DNA from: Kiloniellaceae bacterium | Lineage (GTDB): Bacteria; Pseudomonadota; Alphaproteobacteria; Kiloniellales; J153 | NCBI GenBank assembly: GCA_021776115.1 | Contig: JAJFGN010000069.1 | Coordinates: 1-64,000 of the forward strand | Length of the DNA stretch: 64,000 bases | Direction: 5' to 3' | Shown here: in pieces, positions 26,394 through 34,839 of the stretch | Numbering within the stretch: the stretch's first letter is position 1 | How the letters are laid out: the number at the start of each line of letters is the position of its first letter | Position numbers and translations under genes: made by a program | The notes under the pieces: model-generated | Told to the model about the DNA's origin: nothing | Database searches by the model: none | What the model saw: the letters and a program-made list of their open reading frames with translations, nothing else

Positions 26394-27115
26394 ACTTCCC
26401 CTCGTAGCGCGGCCATAAAGACGGCGCGCTTCAGGCCCGCAATCGAGGCGGTCGGGTTGAGCGACATGGGGCAATGGGTCGTGCAGCCCTGTTGGCTGTG
26501 GCAATTGTGGCAGCCGGCCTCCCCGGCAACAGCGGCCAGCCGCTCGGCCTGAGCCGCATCGCGGGTATCGTTCTGTAGTGTCCAGACACGGTTGAGGGCG
26601 GCCGGCCCCAGGTAATCCGGTTTCCAGGCGACGACATCGCAGGCCGCATAGCAAACCGCGCAGTTGATACACTCGATACCGGCATCGACGGCCTGCCGCG
26701 CCGGCGTTTCGGGCGCTATGCACTCGATATCATCGTACCGGGTCGCCCGCCCCTCGAAGCGGCCGCGCGCATCCCGCCATTTCTCGAAAAAGACCGTCAT
26801 GTCGCAGGCCAGATCCTTGACGATCGGCAGGTTGCGGAGCGGCTCGATCGTCAAGCGGCTGTCTTGCGCGACCTTTGCGACATGGGTGCGGCAGGTCCAG
26901 CGCGGCTTGCCGTTGACCGTCATGGCGCAGGACCCACACATCCCGACCCGGCAGGCGAAGCGGTAGGCCAACCCCGGATCGCGATGACGCTGAACCCAGG
27001 TGACGACGTCCAGCACGGTCTGATTGGCGCGTTGAGGCGCCTCGAATTCGATCAAGCGGCCGCCCGCACCGCCCTTCCAAATCCGCACCGAGAGATTGCC
27101 GCCGTCAGCGCCCAT
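26390..27115 (-). CDS. Iron-sulfur subunit of the Sdh/Frd-like complex
   Basis: A 241-residue electron-transfer subunit. Cys55, 60, 63 and 75 (CRVGMCGSC and later WTC) bind the [2Fe-2S] cluster in a plant-ferredoxin fold. CINCAVCYAAC supplies Cys149, 152, 155 and 159, and CHNC with GCTTHCP supplies Cys202, 205, 211 and 215, for the [4Fe-4S] and [3Fe-4S] or second [4Fe-4S] clusters. The extra Cys202 and the CD instead of CP after Cys159 differ from standard SdhB. ATG 27115 follows GGAAGG by about 11 bases; a GTG at 27151 has no site. It is first in the unit that continues through anchors, flavoprotein, fumarase and permease. Confidence 0.88.
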   Translation of the reverse strand: MGADGGNLSVRIWKGGAGGRLIEFEAPQRANQTVLDVVTWVQRHRDPGLAYRFACRVGMCGSCAMTVNGKPRWTCRTHVAKVAQDSRLTIEPLRNLPIVKDLACDMTVFFEKWRDARGRFEGRATRYDDIECIAPETPARQAVDAGIECINCAVCYAACDVVAWKPDYLGPAALNRVWTLQNDTRDAAQAERLAAVAGEAGCHNCHSQQGCTTHCPMSLNPTASIAGLKRAVFMAALRGEV

Positions 27116-27190
27116 ATCCGCCGAATCCTTCCAGCCCGCAGACTGCCGCACGAGACGATGCCGGGAAAGTCATTTGGTTTAGCCGTCGCT

Positions 27191-28180
27191 TTAGGACGGA
27201 GCCGGCGAGCGGCGGCTCCAGAGCTGAGCGATCAATATTCCCGCCACAACCAAAACGGCGCCGGAGACCTGACCCAAGCTCGGTGGAATACCCATGATCA
27301 TAAGAATCGCGAGCGTCACCGCCGGAATCAGATTGAGGTACAGGCTGGCCAGCGGCAAACCCAGGCGCGCGACCCCATTGTTCCACATCACGACCGCGAT
27401 CACGATCACGCCATAAGCGAGTAAAGCCATGAGCGATATGTCCAAGCCCGTGACCGCGTTCCAGGCGCCATAGGTCTGACCGCTGGCGGCGGCGATACCG
27501 TAGACGACGAGAAGGACGAGACTGGCGGCGCTTGAGGTGCGCGCGGTGATCTGAAGTTGCGACACACCGCTCATCCAGCGCTGCGCCATGAGGGAATACC
27601 AACTCCAACAAACCATAGCGAGGACGATCAAGGGCTCGCCGCCACCCAGGCGCAAGGGCGCGTCCATCCTGAAATCATCGAACATGGCCAGCATGGCGCC
27701 CGGCACAACGAAGGCAATGCCCAGATACAATCCCCTGCCCGGCGCGGCGCTCTGCACCACGCGCGCAACCAGGTTGGCGACGATCGGCATAGAAGCCCCA
27801 AAGACGACGGCCGTAACCGGATGGCTGTACGCAATGCCTAAAGTATAGAGGGTCGCGAACGCCGCCATCGCCGTACCCAGGGTCATCAGACGCCACGGCC
27901 GAATGGCCGCGTGGGGAGCCCCCGGCCGTTCCAGCAATCGCAGTAACAGCCAGAAGACCGGCAAGGCCGCGACATAACGGATCATGGCCAGGAAATACGG
28001 GTCCCAGCGGACGCTCAGAACCGATATCGCCGGGACCGTCGACCCCCAAATCAACACGGTCACGATCAAGCCGAGAATACCGGGCCAACGTGCTAGACCG
28101 CCAGCAGACGGGGTAATGGGCACATCCGGGCCCACCTCTTGCCGTGCCAGAGTTCTGGCATCGTCATCCATCATACGCAT
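27191..28180 (-). CDS. DMT superfamily permease (EamA domains)
   Basis: A 329-residue membrane protein with ten hydrophobic segments forming two EamA repeats. The first begins LGLIVTVLIWGSTVPAISVL, and the second contains LAMVCWSWYSLMAQRW. The end of each repeat carries the usual short conserved pattern, such as GIAYSHPVTAVVFGASMPIV and ASLYLNLIPAVTLAILMI. These drug/metabolite transporters usually export amino acids, nucleosides or other metabolites; the substrate here is unknown. The gene lies 75 bases before the iron-sulfur subunit gene on the same strand and could be co-transcribed, though no functional link is evident. Confidence 0.88.
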   Translation of the reverse strand: MRMMDDDARTLARQEVGPDVPITPSAGGLARWPGILGLIVTVLIWGSTVPAISVLSVRWDPYFLAMIRYVAALPVFWLLLRLLERPGAPHAAIRPWRLMTLGTAMAAFATLYTLGIAYSHPVTAVVFGASMPIVANLVARVVQSAAPGRGLYLGIAFVVPGAMLAMFDDFRMDAPLRLGGGEPLIVLAMVCWSWYSLMAQRWMSGVSQLQITARTSSAASLVLLVVYGIAAASGQTYGAWNAVTGLDISLMALLAYGVIVIAVVMWNNGVARLGLPLASLYLNLIPAVTLAILMIMGIPPSLGQVSGAVLVVAGILIAQLWSRRSPAPS

Positions 28181-28378
28181 CGCCCACTAACTTCGCGCGC
28201 CACCGGAAACGGGCCTAAAGATAGCGCTTTCCCCCCGGCTCTACCTTCCCTATTTTGGATCGATCGATAAGATGTAAGAACTTGTTTTTGCTCCCACGTT
28301 TGGGAATCGGCTTAGCCACCCAGTGACTTGGATGCCAAGCGTACAGGATAAACTGCGTCGCTCGGCAGGGAGGATATA

Positions 28379-28876
28379 GTGTCGTCTTTCGAACTCGCTC
28401 AGCTAAATATCGCGCAACTGATAGCCCCGATCGACTCTCCGACCTTGGCGGACTTTGTGGCCAACTTGGATCGCGTCAATGCCATCGCGGAGCGGTCGCC
28501 GGGCTTCGTTTGGCGCTTACAGAGCGATGACGGCAATGCGACCGCGATCAGGCATTTCGGGGCGGACGTGCTGGTCAACATGTCCGTTTGGAAAGATGTG
28601 CGGTCGCTAAACGACTACATTTACAAGTCCGCGCACGTTGAAATCATGCGCCGCCGCAAAGAATGGTTCGAATTAATGCGGGAATTTTACACGGTGCTGT
28701 GGTGGGTTCCCGAAGGCCACCGTCCGGGCCTAGAAGAAGCGGAAGCCAAACTGACGCAGCTTCGCGAGTATGGCCCGGCGCCTGAAGCCTTCACATTCAA
28801 GAAGGCCTTTCCACCACCCGGCAGCGGGCCCAAGGCGCGCCCGACGGAGTTCACCGAGTCCTGCCCAGCCTGCTAA
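28379..28876 (+). CDS. DUF3291 domain protein
   Basis: A 165-residue soluble protein matching the DUF3291 family. It opens with ELAQLNIAQLIAPIDSP and has the family core SPGFVWRLQSDDGNA. VNMSVWKDVRSLNDYIYKS and the later WWVPEGHRPGLEEA complete the pattern. The fold is a dimeric alpha/beta-barrel like that of antibiotic-biosynthesis monooxygenases and heme-degrading enzymes, but no activity is established. The start is a GTG with GGGAGGA about 5 bases upstream. The 200 bases before it hold no other gene and should contain its promoter and that of the divergent DMT permease. Confidence 0.85.
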   Translation: MSSFELAQLNIAQLIAPIDSPTLADFVANLDRVNAIAERSPGFVWRLQSDDGNATAIRHFGADVLVNMSVWKDVRSLNDYIYKSAHVEIMRRRKEWFELMREFYTVLWWVPEGHRPGLEEAEAKLTQLREYGPAPEAFTFKKAFPPPGSGPKARPTEFTESCPAC

Positions 28877-28927
28877 AGCGGCCAAGACCCGGATATCGGA
28901 CTCCGATTGCCAAGAGATGAGGTGACA

Positions 28928-29566
28928 ATGCGTCGGCCCCCCCTAATCCCGGTATTGGCCGCCCTCGCGGCCATAGCGATGGCGGGCGTCATCGCCTGGC
29001 AACTGACCCCCATGCCGGACGCGCAGCGGCAAGCCTTCGACACCTCGATGCCCAGCCGGACACCGATCGAAATTGGCGGCCCCTTCGAGATGACCGCCCA
29101 CACCGGCGAGACAGTCACGGACAAGACCTTCGAGGGAAAATTGCGGCTGGTCTTTTTCGGCTACACCTTCTGCCCGGACGTGTGCCCCACGACCTTGAAC
29201 CGGGTCGCGTTGGCGCTCGACGAATTAGGCAAGAACGCGGCATCCGTCCAACCGCTGTTCATTTCCGTGGACCCGGCCCGCGACACGCCGGCGGTTTTGG
29301 CTGCCTACGCCCCGGCGTTTCATCCCAGCATCCTGGGCCTGAGTGGAACTCCAGAGGAAACCGCGCGAGTCGCGGAAACCTATCGGGCCTACTTCGCCAA
29401 GGCCGAAAGCGACGAAGATGATCCCGACACCTACCTGATGGATCACTCTGTCTTCATTTACCTGATGGGCCGGGATGGCAAATATCTAACCATGTTCTCG
29501 CACACCACAGATCCAAAGGACATCGCGGCGGGAATCGCCAAGTATCTGCGGGGCGCGACGAGCTGA
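28928..29566 (+). CDS. SCO1/SenC family copper protein
   Basis: A 212-residue protein with an N-terminal membrane anchor (about 8-25) and a periplasmic thioredoxin-like domain. The copper site is complete: Cys82 and Cys86 in FCPDVCP plus His173 in MDHSVF. SCO proteins deliver copper to or reduce the CuA site of cytochrome c oxidase. It is directly followed by a PCu(A)C chaperone gene, 15 bases on, a pairing that supports CuA assembly. ATG 28928 with AGATGAGG upstream is preferred to the TTG at 28907. No cytochrome oxidase gene is in the window. Confidence 0.93.
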   Translation: MRRPPLIPVLAALAAIAMAGVIAWQLTPMPDAQRQAFDTSMPSRTPIEIGGPFEMTAHTGETVTDKTFEGKLRLVFFGYTFCPDVCPTTLNRVALALDELGKNAASVQPLFISVDPARDTPAVLAAYAPAFHPSILGLSGTPEETARVAETYRAYFAKAESDEDDPDTYLMDHSVFIYLMGRDGKYLTMFSHTTDPKDIAAGIAKYLRGATS

Positions 29567-29580
29567 ACCTGGAGACAACA

Positions 29581-30081
29581 ATGAAACGGTTGATTATCGC
29601 GGGCGCGTTCCTTGCGGCCGTTGCCACCGGTGGGCAAGCCTTTGCGGGCGACGTGTCGGTCGGGACCTTGACCCTCCATCAAGCTTGGGCGCGCGCCTCG
29701 ATCGGCCCGGCCAAGGCCGGCGCCGCCTATTTGACCATCGTCAATAAGGGGGACGAGGTAGATCGCCTCCTGTCCATCGAGACGCCGGTCGCCAAGGTGG
29801 CGCAAATACATACCAACATCATGACAAACGGCATCATGAAAATGCGCCGGGTAGAGGCGGTCGAGATCGCGCTGGGTGAGCCCGTCGTGCTTGGGCCGGG
29901 CGGCCTGCACATTATGTTGATGGGCCTAAAGGCGCCGCTGCGGGAAGGCGAAAGCTTTCCCCTTGTCTTGACCTTTGAGAACGCGGGCCCGATCGAGATC
30001 CCGGTCGAGATCGAAGCGCCCACCGCCATGGAACCGACCGGCGACTCATCCATGCCAGGCGATCACGTTCAGGGTTCGTAG
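29581..30081 (+). CDS. Periplasmic copper chaperone PCu(A)C
   Basis: A 166-residue secreted protein with a signal peptide (MKRLIIAGAFLAAVA, cleaved near AFA-GD at 23). The family's H-x10-M-x21-H-x-M copper motif is met exactly by His77, Met88, His110 and Met112. The cupredoxin-like domain spans about 27-145 and is followed by a short acidic tail. PCu(A)C hands Cu(I) to the CuA centre of cytochrome oxidase in partnership with Sco1, encoded immediately upstream. It ends 20 bases before the convergent carboxypeptidase gene. Confidence 0.93.
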   Translation: MKRLIIAGAFLAAVATGGQAFAGDVSVGTLTLHQAWARASIGPAKAGAAYLTIVNKGDEVDRLLSIETPVAKVAQIHTNIMTNGIMKMRRVEAVEIALGEPVVLGPGGLHIMLMGLKAPLREGESFPLVLTFENAGPIEIPVEIEAPTAMEPTGDSSMPGDHVQGS

Positions 30082-30101
30082 CGCCCCGGACACCGGCCAA
30101 A

Positions 30102-31229
30102 TCAGCGCAGACGGTCTAGGATCGCATAGAGCGCGTCCAGGTTGGCGGCGCCGAGCTTGCGGCTGCGCTCCGGCGACCACCCCTCGGCCGCGTGCGGTGT
30201 GTCCAAGGTGTCGTTGAACGGCATTTCCAAAGTCATTGAGAGGCAGCCGAAGGCCTCGGCAAGGTACTTGCCGCACATCCTGGTGTTGGCCTTGCCGGGG
30301 CCCGGGATCGGATAGCCGCGCTCGATCTGAAAATCCGGGCTGACCTGCTTGAGAGCTTTCTTGTAATCGAGAAGCAGATCGCCCAGGCGATCGCTCCAAC
30401 TTGGGATTCCTTCAGGCCCGATCAGAAAATTGAAGTGCCGGCCCTCATCGCCGTGCACGTCGAGGCAGAAATCGACACCGGTCTCTTCCATCTTTCGCCG
30501 CACCAGAAACACCTCGGGGCTTTTCTCCAGGCTTGGTTCAGCCCATTGCCGATTGAGGTCGGTGCCAAGGGCATTGCCGCGCAGGTGGCCGCGCCGGCTG
30601 CCGTCCGGGTTCATGTTCGGAACGACATAGAAGACGGCCTTGCTCAACAGTTCGCGGGCCATGGGATCGTCCTCATCAAGCAAACGCCCGAGGAATCCCT
30701 CCATCCACCACTCGGCCATGGTTTCCCCGGAATGTTGCCGGGCGACGACCCAGCATGTCCGTTTCCCCTCCCCGTCCTCGCCAATTCGCAGAAGATCCAT
30801 GTCTTGCCCATCGAGGGTCGCGCCCAGCACGCTCAGCCGCACGCGCGGCGACCCCTGCACTTCCGCGATCATGTCCGCATGACGTTCCATGGAATAGGGC
30901 GCGAAGTACGCGAAATAGACGGAATCGGTCGCCGGTGTGTGCCGGATTGTGAGCGTTTGGCCGTCATAGCTGGTCTCGGCCCGGAACCAGGTCTCACGGT
31001 CTTCCGAGGCAACCGCCCGGTAGTCGCGCCAGCCGTCCGGATAGGACGACGCGCCGGCATTGGTCAACTTCACGTGGCAGTCCTGACCCGCCGCGCCGGT
31101 CAAACGAAAGTAAAACCACTGATAGAACTCGGTTCCCCGATCCTTTTGGATCTCAAGGCGAATATCGGACGGGTTTTCACATGCAAGGCACGAGATATTC
31201 CCACCATCGAAACTGCTGCTGATCTTCAC
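30102..31229 (-). CDS. M14 family metallocarboxypeptidase
   Basis: A 375-residue protein of the cytosolic carboxypeptidase-like M14 group. Residues 1-125 form the beta-rich N-terminal domain of that group. The zinc site is His166 and Glu169 in RQHSGE plus His259 in LDVHGDEG. The DLNRQW motif near 224 binds the substrate carboxylate, and Glu335 in MTLEMPFND is the catalytic base. No signal peptide is seen, so it should act in the cytoplasm on peptides or protein C-termini. It is followed by no co-directional gene; the fumarase gene lies 25 bases upstream on the same strand, so the two may share a transcript. Confidence 0.9.
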   Translation of the reverse strand: MKISSSFDGGNISCLACENPSDIRLEIQKDRGTEFYQWFYFRLTGAAGQDCHVKLTNAGASSYPDGWRDYRAVASEDRETWFRAETSYDGQTLTIRHTPATDSVYFAYFAPYSMERHADMIAEVQGSPRVRLSVLGATLDGQDMDLLRIGEDGEGKRTCWVVARQHSGETMAEWWMEGFLGRLLDEDDPMARELLSKAVFYVVPNMNPDGSRRGHLRGNALGTDLNRQWAEPSLEKSPEVFLVRRKMEETGVDFCLDVHGDEGRHFNFLIGPEGIPSWSDRLGDLLLDYKKALKQVSPDFQIERGYPIPGPGKANTRMCGKYLAEAFGCLSMTLEMPFNDTLDTPHAAEGWSPERSRKLGAANLDALYAILDRLR

Positions 31230-31254
31230 GTGTGGGCCTCCAAGGAAAATTGAT

Positions 31255-32889
31255 TTAGGAAATCTTGAACTTGGCGAAGAAGTCGTTGCCTTTATCGTCG
31301 ATCACGATGAAGGCCGGAAAGTCTTCAACCTCGATGCGCCAGATCGCTTCCATGCCGAACTCCGGATAGGCAATACAATCGACCTGCTTGATGCAATCCT
31401 GGGCCAGGCGTGCGCCCGGACCGCCGATGGAGGCCAGGTAGAAGCCGCCGTGCTTCTTGCAGGCCACACGCACCTGCGGACTGCGATTGCCCTTGCCCAG
31501 GCTGACCATGGAGCCACCGGCGGCTTGAAGCGCGTCCATGTAGCTATCCATACGCCCCGAGGTCGTGGGTCCGAAGGAACCGGTGGCGTAACCGGCCGGG
31601 GTCTTAGCCGGACCGGCGTAGTAGATCGGAAAATCGCGGAAGTAGTCGGGCAAGGGTTGGCCCGAATCCATGACCGAGAGCACCTTCGCATGGGCCAGAT
31701 CGCGCGCCACCGTGAGCGCGCCGGTGAGCGACAACCGTGTGCCGACTGGGTGCTTTGTCAGTTCCGCTAGGGTTTCCGTCATGGGCCGGTTGAGGTCGAT
31801 ATTCACCGGCGCGTCGACCATGTTCTCCTGCGCCACATCAGGTAAGTATTTAGCCGGATTGGTTTCCAAGGCTTCGAGGAAGACGCCCTCGGCCGTGATC
31901 TTACCCAAGGCCTGGCGGTCGGCCGAGCAGGACACGCCAATGCCGATCGGCAAGCTGGCGCCGTGGCGCGGTAAGCGGATCACGCGCACATCGTGGCAAA
32001 AGTACTTGCCGCCGAACTGAGCGCCGATACCCATGTTCCGCGTCATTTCGTGGATATCTGCCTCCATTTCCAGATCGCGGATGGCGTGTGCTTGACCGGT
32101 GCCCTCGGTCGGCAAGCTGTCGAGGTAGCGGCAACTCGCCAACTTTACCGTCTTTAGAGTCATCTCGGCGCTGGTCCCGCCGATCACCACCGCGAGGTGA
32201 TAGGGCGGGCAAGCAGCGGTGCCGAGCGAGCGAATCTTCTCGTCCAGAAACGGCATCAACTTTTCTTTGTTCAGCAGCGCCGGCGTACCCTGAAATAGGA
32301 ATGTCTTGTTCGCCGAACCACCGCCCTTGGCGATGAACAGGAACTTGTAGGCGTCCTCGCCCTCGGCATAGATCTCGATCTGCGCCGGCAGATTGTCGCC
32401 ACTGTTCGATTCCTCGAAAGTGGATTTCGGAATAAGCTGGCTATAACGCAGGTTCTTGTTCAGGTAGGCATCGCGCACACCGCCCGCCAAGGCGGCTTCG
32501 TCGCCGCCCTCGGTCCAGACCCGGCGTCCCTTCTTACCCATGACGATCGCCGTGCCGGTGTCCTGACACATCGGCAAGATGCCGCCGGCGGAAATGTTCG
32601 CGTTCTTCAAAAGCTCGAAGGCGACGAAACGATCCTGGGGCGAGGCCTCGGGATCGTCCAGGATCTTACGCAACTGCCGCAGGTGACCGGGCCGCAGGAG
32701 GTGATTGATGTCGGCGAAGGCTTGCTCCGCCAGGGCCCGCAGGGCCTCCGGCGCCACCTTCAGGATCCTTTGCCCAATGAAGCTGTCGGTTTCCACGCCG
32801 CCCAACTCCAACTTACGGTAAGGAGTCTCGTCCTCGCCCAAGGGAAACATCGACACGTGATCCGATTTCCGGGCCGCCGCCTTGCTCAT
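31255..32889 (-). CDS. Class I fumarate hydratase, single chain
   Basis: A 544-residue FumA/FumB-type enzyme that fuses the alpha and beta parts of class I fumarases. The cluster cysteines are Cys108 in PMCQDTG, the Cys of TAACPPYHL and the Cys of GVSCSADRQ. The C-terminal swivelling domain starts near [18 protein letters not shown] and contains [11 protein letters not shown]. It hydrates fumarate to malate in the TCA cycle and is oxygen-sensitive. The ATG is followed by a short basic leader. With the two-chain enzyme at 22-24 kb this gives two class I fumarases within 10 kb. Confidence 0.94.
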   Translation of the reverse strand: MSKAAARKSDHVSMFPLGEDETPYRKLELGGVETDSFIGQRILKVAPEALRALAEQAFADINHLLRPGHLRQLRKILDDPEASPQDRFVAFELLKNANISAGGILPMCQDTGTAIVMGKKGRRVWTEGGDEAALAGGVRDAYLNKNLRYSQLIPKSTFEESNSGDNLPAQIEIYAEGEDAYKFLFIAKGGGSANKTFLFQGTPALLNKEKLMPFLDEKIRSLGTAACPPYHLAVVIGGTSAEMTLKTVKLASCRYLDSLPTEGTGQAHAIRDLEMEADIHEMTRNMGIGAQFGGKYFCHDVRVIRLPRHGASLPIGIGVSCSADRQALGKITAEGVFLEALETNPAKYLPDVAQENMVDAPVNIDLNRPMTETLAELTKHPVGTRLSLTGALTVARDLAHAKVLSVMDSGQPLPDYFRDFPIYYAGPAKTPAGYATGSFGPTTSGRMDSYMDALQAAGGSMVSLGKGNRSPQVRVACKKHGGFYLASIGGPGARLAQDCIKQVDCIAYPEFGMEAIWRIEVEDFPAFIVIDDKGNDFFAKFKIS

Positions 32890-33080
32890 GCTGCACTCCG
32901 AGGTTCGTCATGCCCCCCGCCGGGGCTTCCGCACCATAGCGAGGCAGTCCAGGGTCGCTCAAGCGTTGCCGCCATCCTGATGCGCGCTGGGTGCCTCGGT
33001 TTTCCGCGTTGCGGCACTTCCGGCCACATGTAAAAAGGGAAATCCTGTCGAATTGCATGACTTTAGGGAGGCTATTTCGA

Positions 33081-34121
33081 GTGTCCGCCGGAACAAATAG
33101 CGGTATCGACTATCACCCAGCCGAAATGCCGGCGGCGGGCGAGCTCGCGACCCTGGCCGAGGGTGTGCATTGGCTGCGTATGCCCCTGCCCTTCGCGCTC
33201 GACCATATCAACCTCTGGATTCTTGACGAAGACGACGGCTGTACCCTGGTCGATTGCGGCCTGGCAACGGCCGAGACCCGCGAAGCCTGGGAGGCGGTGT
33301 TCCGAGACCCCGCCTTCAAGGGCCCGGTCCAGCGTGTGATCTCGACCCACTTCCACCCCGACCATGTGGGCTTGGCGGGCTGGCTATGCGCGCGCTGGGG
33401 CGTGCCGTTGTACATGACTCACGCCGAGTGGTTGACCGGCCGCATGATCTCGCTCGATACGTCGCCGGATTTCGCGCCCCGTCAGATCGAGTTCTATCGC
33501 GACGCAGGCTGCGGCGCCGATTTTCTGAGCGCGGTCGAGGCGCGCGGCAATGCCTATGCCGCCCGGATCAGCCCGATCCCCAATGCGTTCCGTCGCTTGC
33601 GCGACGGCGACACCTTGCGGATCGGCGGGCGAGCCTGGCAGGTGATCGTCGGACACGGACACGCGCCGGAGCACGCAACCCTCTATTGCGCAGCGCTAGA
33701 TATGTTGATTTCGGGCGACCAGATCTTGCCGCGCATCTCACCCAATGTCGGGGTCTGGGCCAACGAGCCGGAGGCCGAACCGTTAAGCGACTTTCTTGGC
33801 TCGCTGGAGCGCTTCAAGGCCCTGCCCGCCGATACCTTAATCCTGCCCTCGCACGACCGGCCCTTTCACGGCCTGCACGCCCGGCTCGACAATCTCGCGG
33901 CCCATCACGACGCGCGCCTGGCCGATCTGCTGGCCGCGCTCGACCGGCCCAAAACCGCGATGGAGGCGGCCCCGGCCCTGTTCCGCCGGAAACTCGACCA
34001 TCACCAGACCGGTTTCGCGGTCGGCGAGACCCTAGCGCACCTGCACCTGCTACGCGCCCGCGGTCAAATCACGCGGACCCGGGACGCAGAGGGGCCATAC
34101 CGGTATCTGCGCACGGCCTAA
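33081..34121 (+). CDS. MBL-fold metallo-hydrolase
   Basis: A 346-residue metallo-beta-lactamase-fold protein. The dinuclear metal motif is HFHPDH (90-95), with further ligands likely in GHAPEH, SGDQILP and the SHDRPFHG segment. A C-terminal winged-helix-like tail (about 285-346, with HHQTGFAVGETLAHLHLLRA) resembles that of LACTB2-like hydrolases. The substrate is not predictable; thioesters and RNA are both possible for this branch. The GTG at 33081 is chosen because AGGGAGG stands 9 bases before it; ATG 33057 and GTG 32991 lack such a site. It overlaps the convergent HAD gene by 4 bases. Confidence 0.88.
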   Translation: MSAGTNSGIDYHPAEMPAAGELATLAEGVHWLRMPLPFALDHINLWILDEDDGCTLVDCGLATAETREAWEAVFRDPAFKGPVQRVISTHFHPDHVGLAGWLCARWGVPLYMTHAEWLTGRMISLDTSPDFAPRQIEFYRDAGCGADFLSAVEARGNAYAARISPIPNAFRRLRDGDTLRIGGRAWQVIVGHGHAPEHATLYCAALDMLISGDQILPRISPNVGVWANEPEAEPLSDFLGSLERFKALPADTLILPSHDRPFHGLHARLDNLAAHHDARLADLLAALDRPKTAMEAAPALFRRKLDHHQTGFAVGETLAHLHLLRARGQITRTRDAEGPYRYLRTA

Positions 34122-34822
34122 TACCGGTCTAAAACGCTTTCCAGATCGGCGATGCTGTCGAGCACATGATCGGCCAAGACCTCCAAGTCGCCCCGCTGTC
34201 CGGTCCCTGTCAGGACCCCGACCAAAAGCCCCGCGCCCGCCGCCCGGCCCATGGCCAGGTCGTGCAGGTTGTCGCCGACCACGGCAATTTGCTCCGTGGG
34301 CAGGCCTAGCTCATCGCAAAAAGCGTGAACCATCCCAGGTTCCGGCTTCACGCCATGGCCGCTATCGTAGCCGGCAAAAAAATCGAAATGGCCGAGGACG
34401 CCCGACGAGTCCAGGGTCGCCTCAATCCCAGCCACGCTATCGCTGGTCGCGACACCCAACTTAAGGCCGCGCGCCTTGAGTTGGGTCAGAGTGCGCGCAA
34501 GGCCGGGCACCGGCGCGGCGTGGGCACGGCCTTGGGTTTGAAAAATAACGTCGATCTCCGCCACCAACTCGTTGAGGTCCCAGCCAGGCGCGTGCGCGTG
34601 CCAGGCAGCAGCGATCTCGATGGTGTTTCCGGCGGCCAGCACCGCGTTGCCCGCGATTCGGCCGCTCTCGGGATCGTAGCCGCCGATATGCAGGAGGCGT
34701 TCGCACAGACCGGTATCGCCACGCGCTGTGGCCAGAGCGGCGGCCCGATTCGCCGGCATCCAGGTCGCGGCATAATCGAGCAGGGTTCCGTCTTTGTCGA
34801 AGAGGATGCCGCGTATGGTCAT
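34118..34822 (-). CDS. HAD family hydrolase (phosphoglycolate phosphatase-like)
   Basis: A 234-residue HAD phosphatase. Motif I is DKDGTL with nucleophile Asp9 and Asp11, motif II is the ATSD segment, the motif III Lys lies in GVKPEPG, and motif IV is VVGDNLHD. The helical cap lies between motifs I and II, as in phosphoglycolate phosphatases and beta-phosphoglucomutase relatives. It probably dephosphorylates a small sugar- or acid-phosphate. The ATG at 34822 gives the proper HAD start (MTIRGILFDKDG). The gene follows the betaine transporter ATPase gene after 17 bases, so it may be the last member of that operon. Confidence 0.88.
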   Translation of the reverse strand: MTIRGILFDKDGTLLDYAATWMPANRAAALATARGDTGLCERLLHIGGYDPESGRIAGNAVLAAGNTIEIAAAWHAHAPGWDLNELVAEIDVIFQTQGRAHAAPVPGLARTLTQLKARGLKLGVATSDSVAGIEATLDSSGVLGHFDFFAGYDSGHGVKPEPGMVHAFCDELGLPTEQIAVVGDNLHDLAMGRAAGAGLLVGVLTGTGQRGDLEVLADHVLDSIADLESVLDRY

Positions 34823-34839
34823 GGACCGGGCGGACGCTC

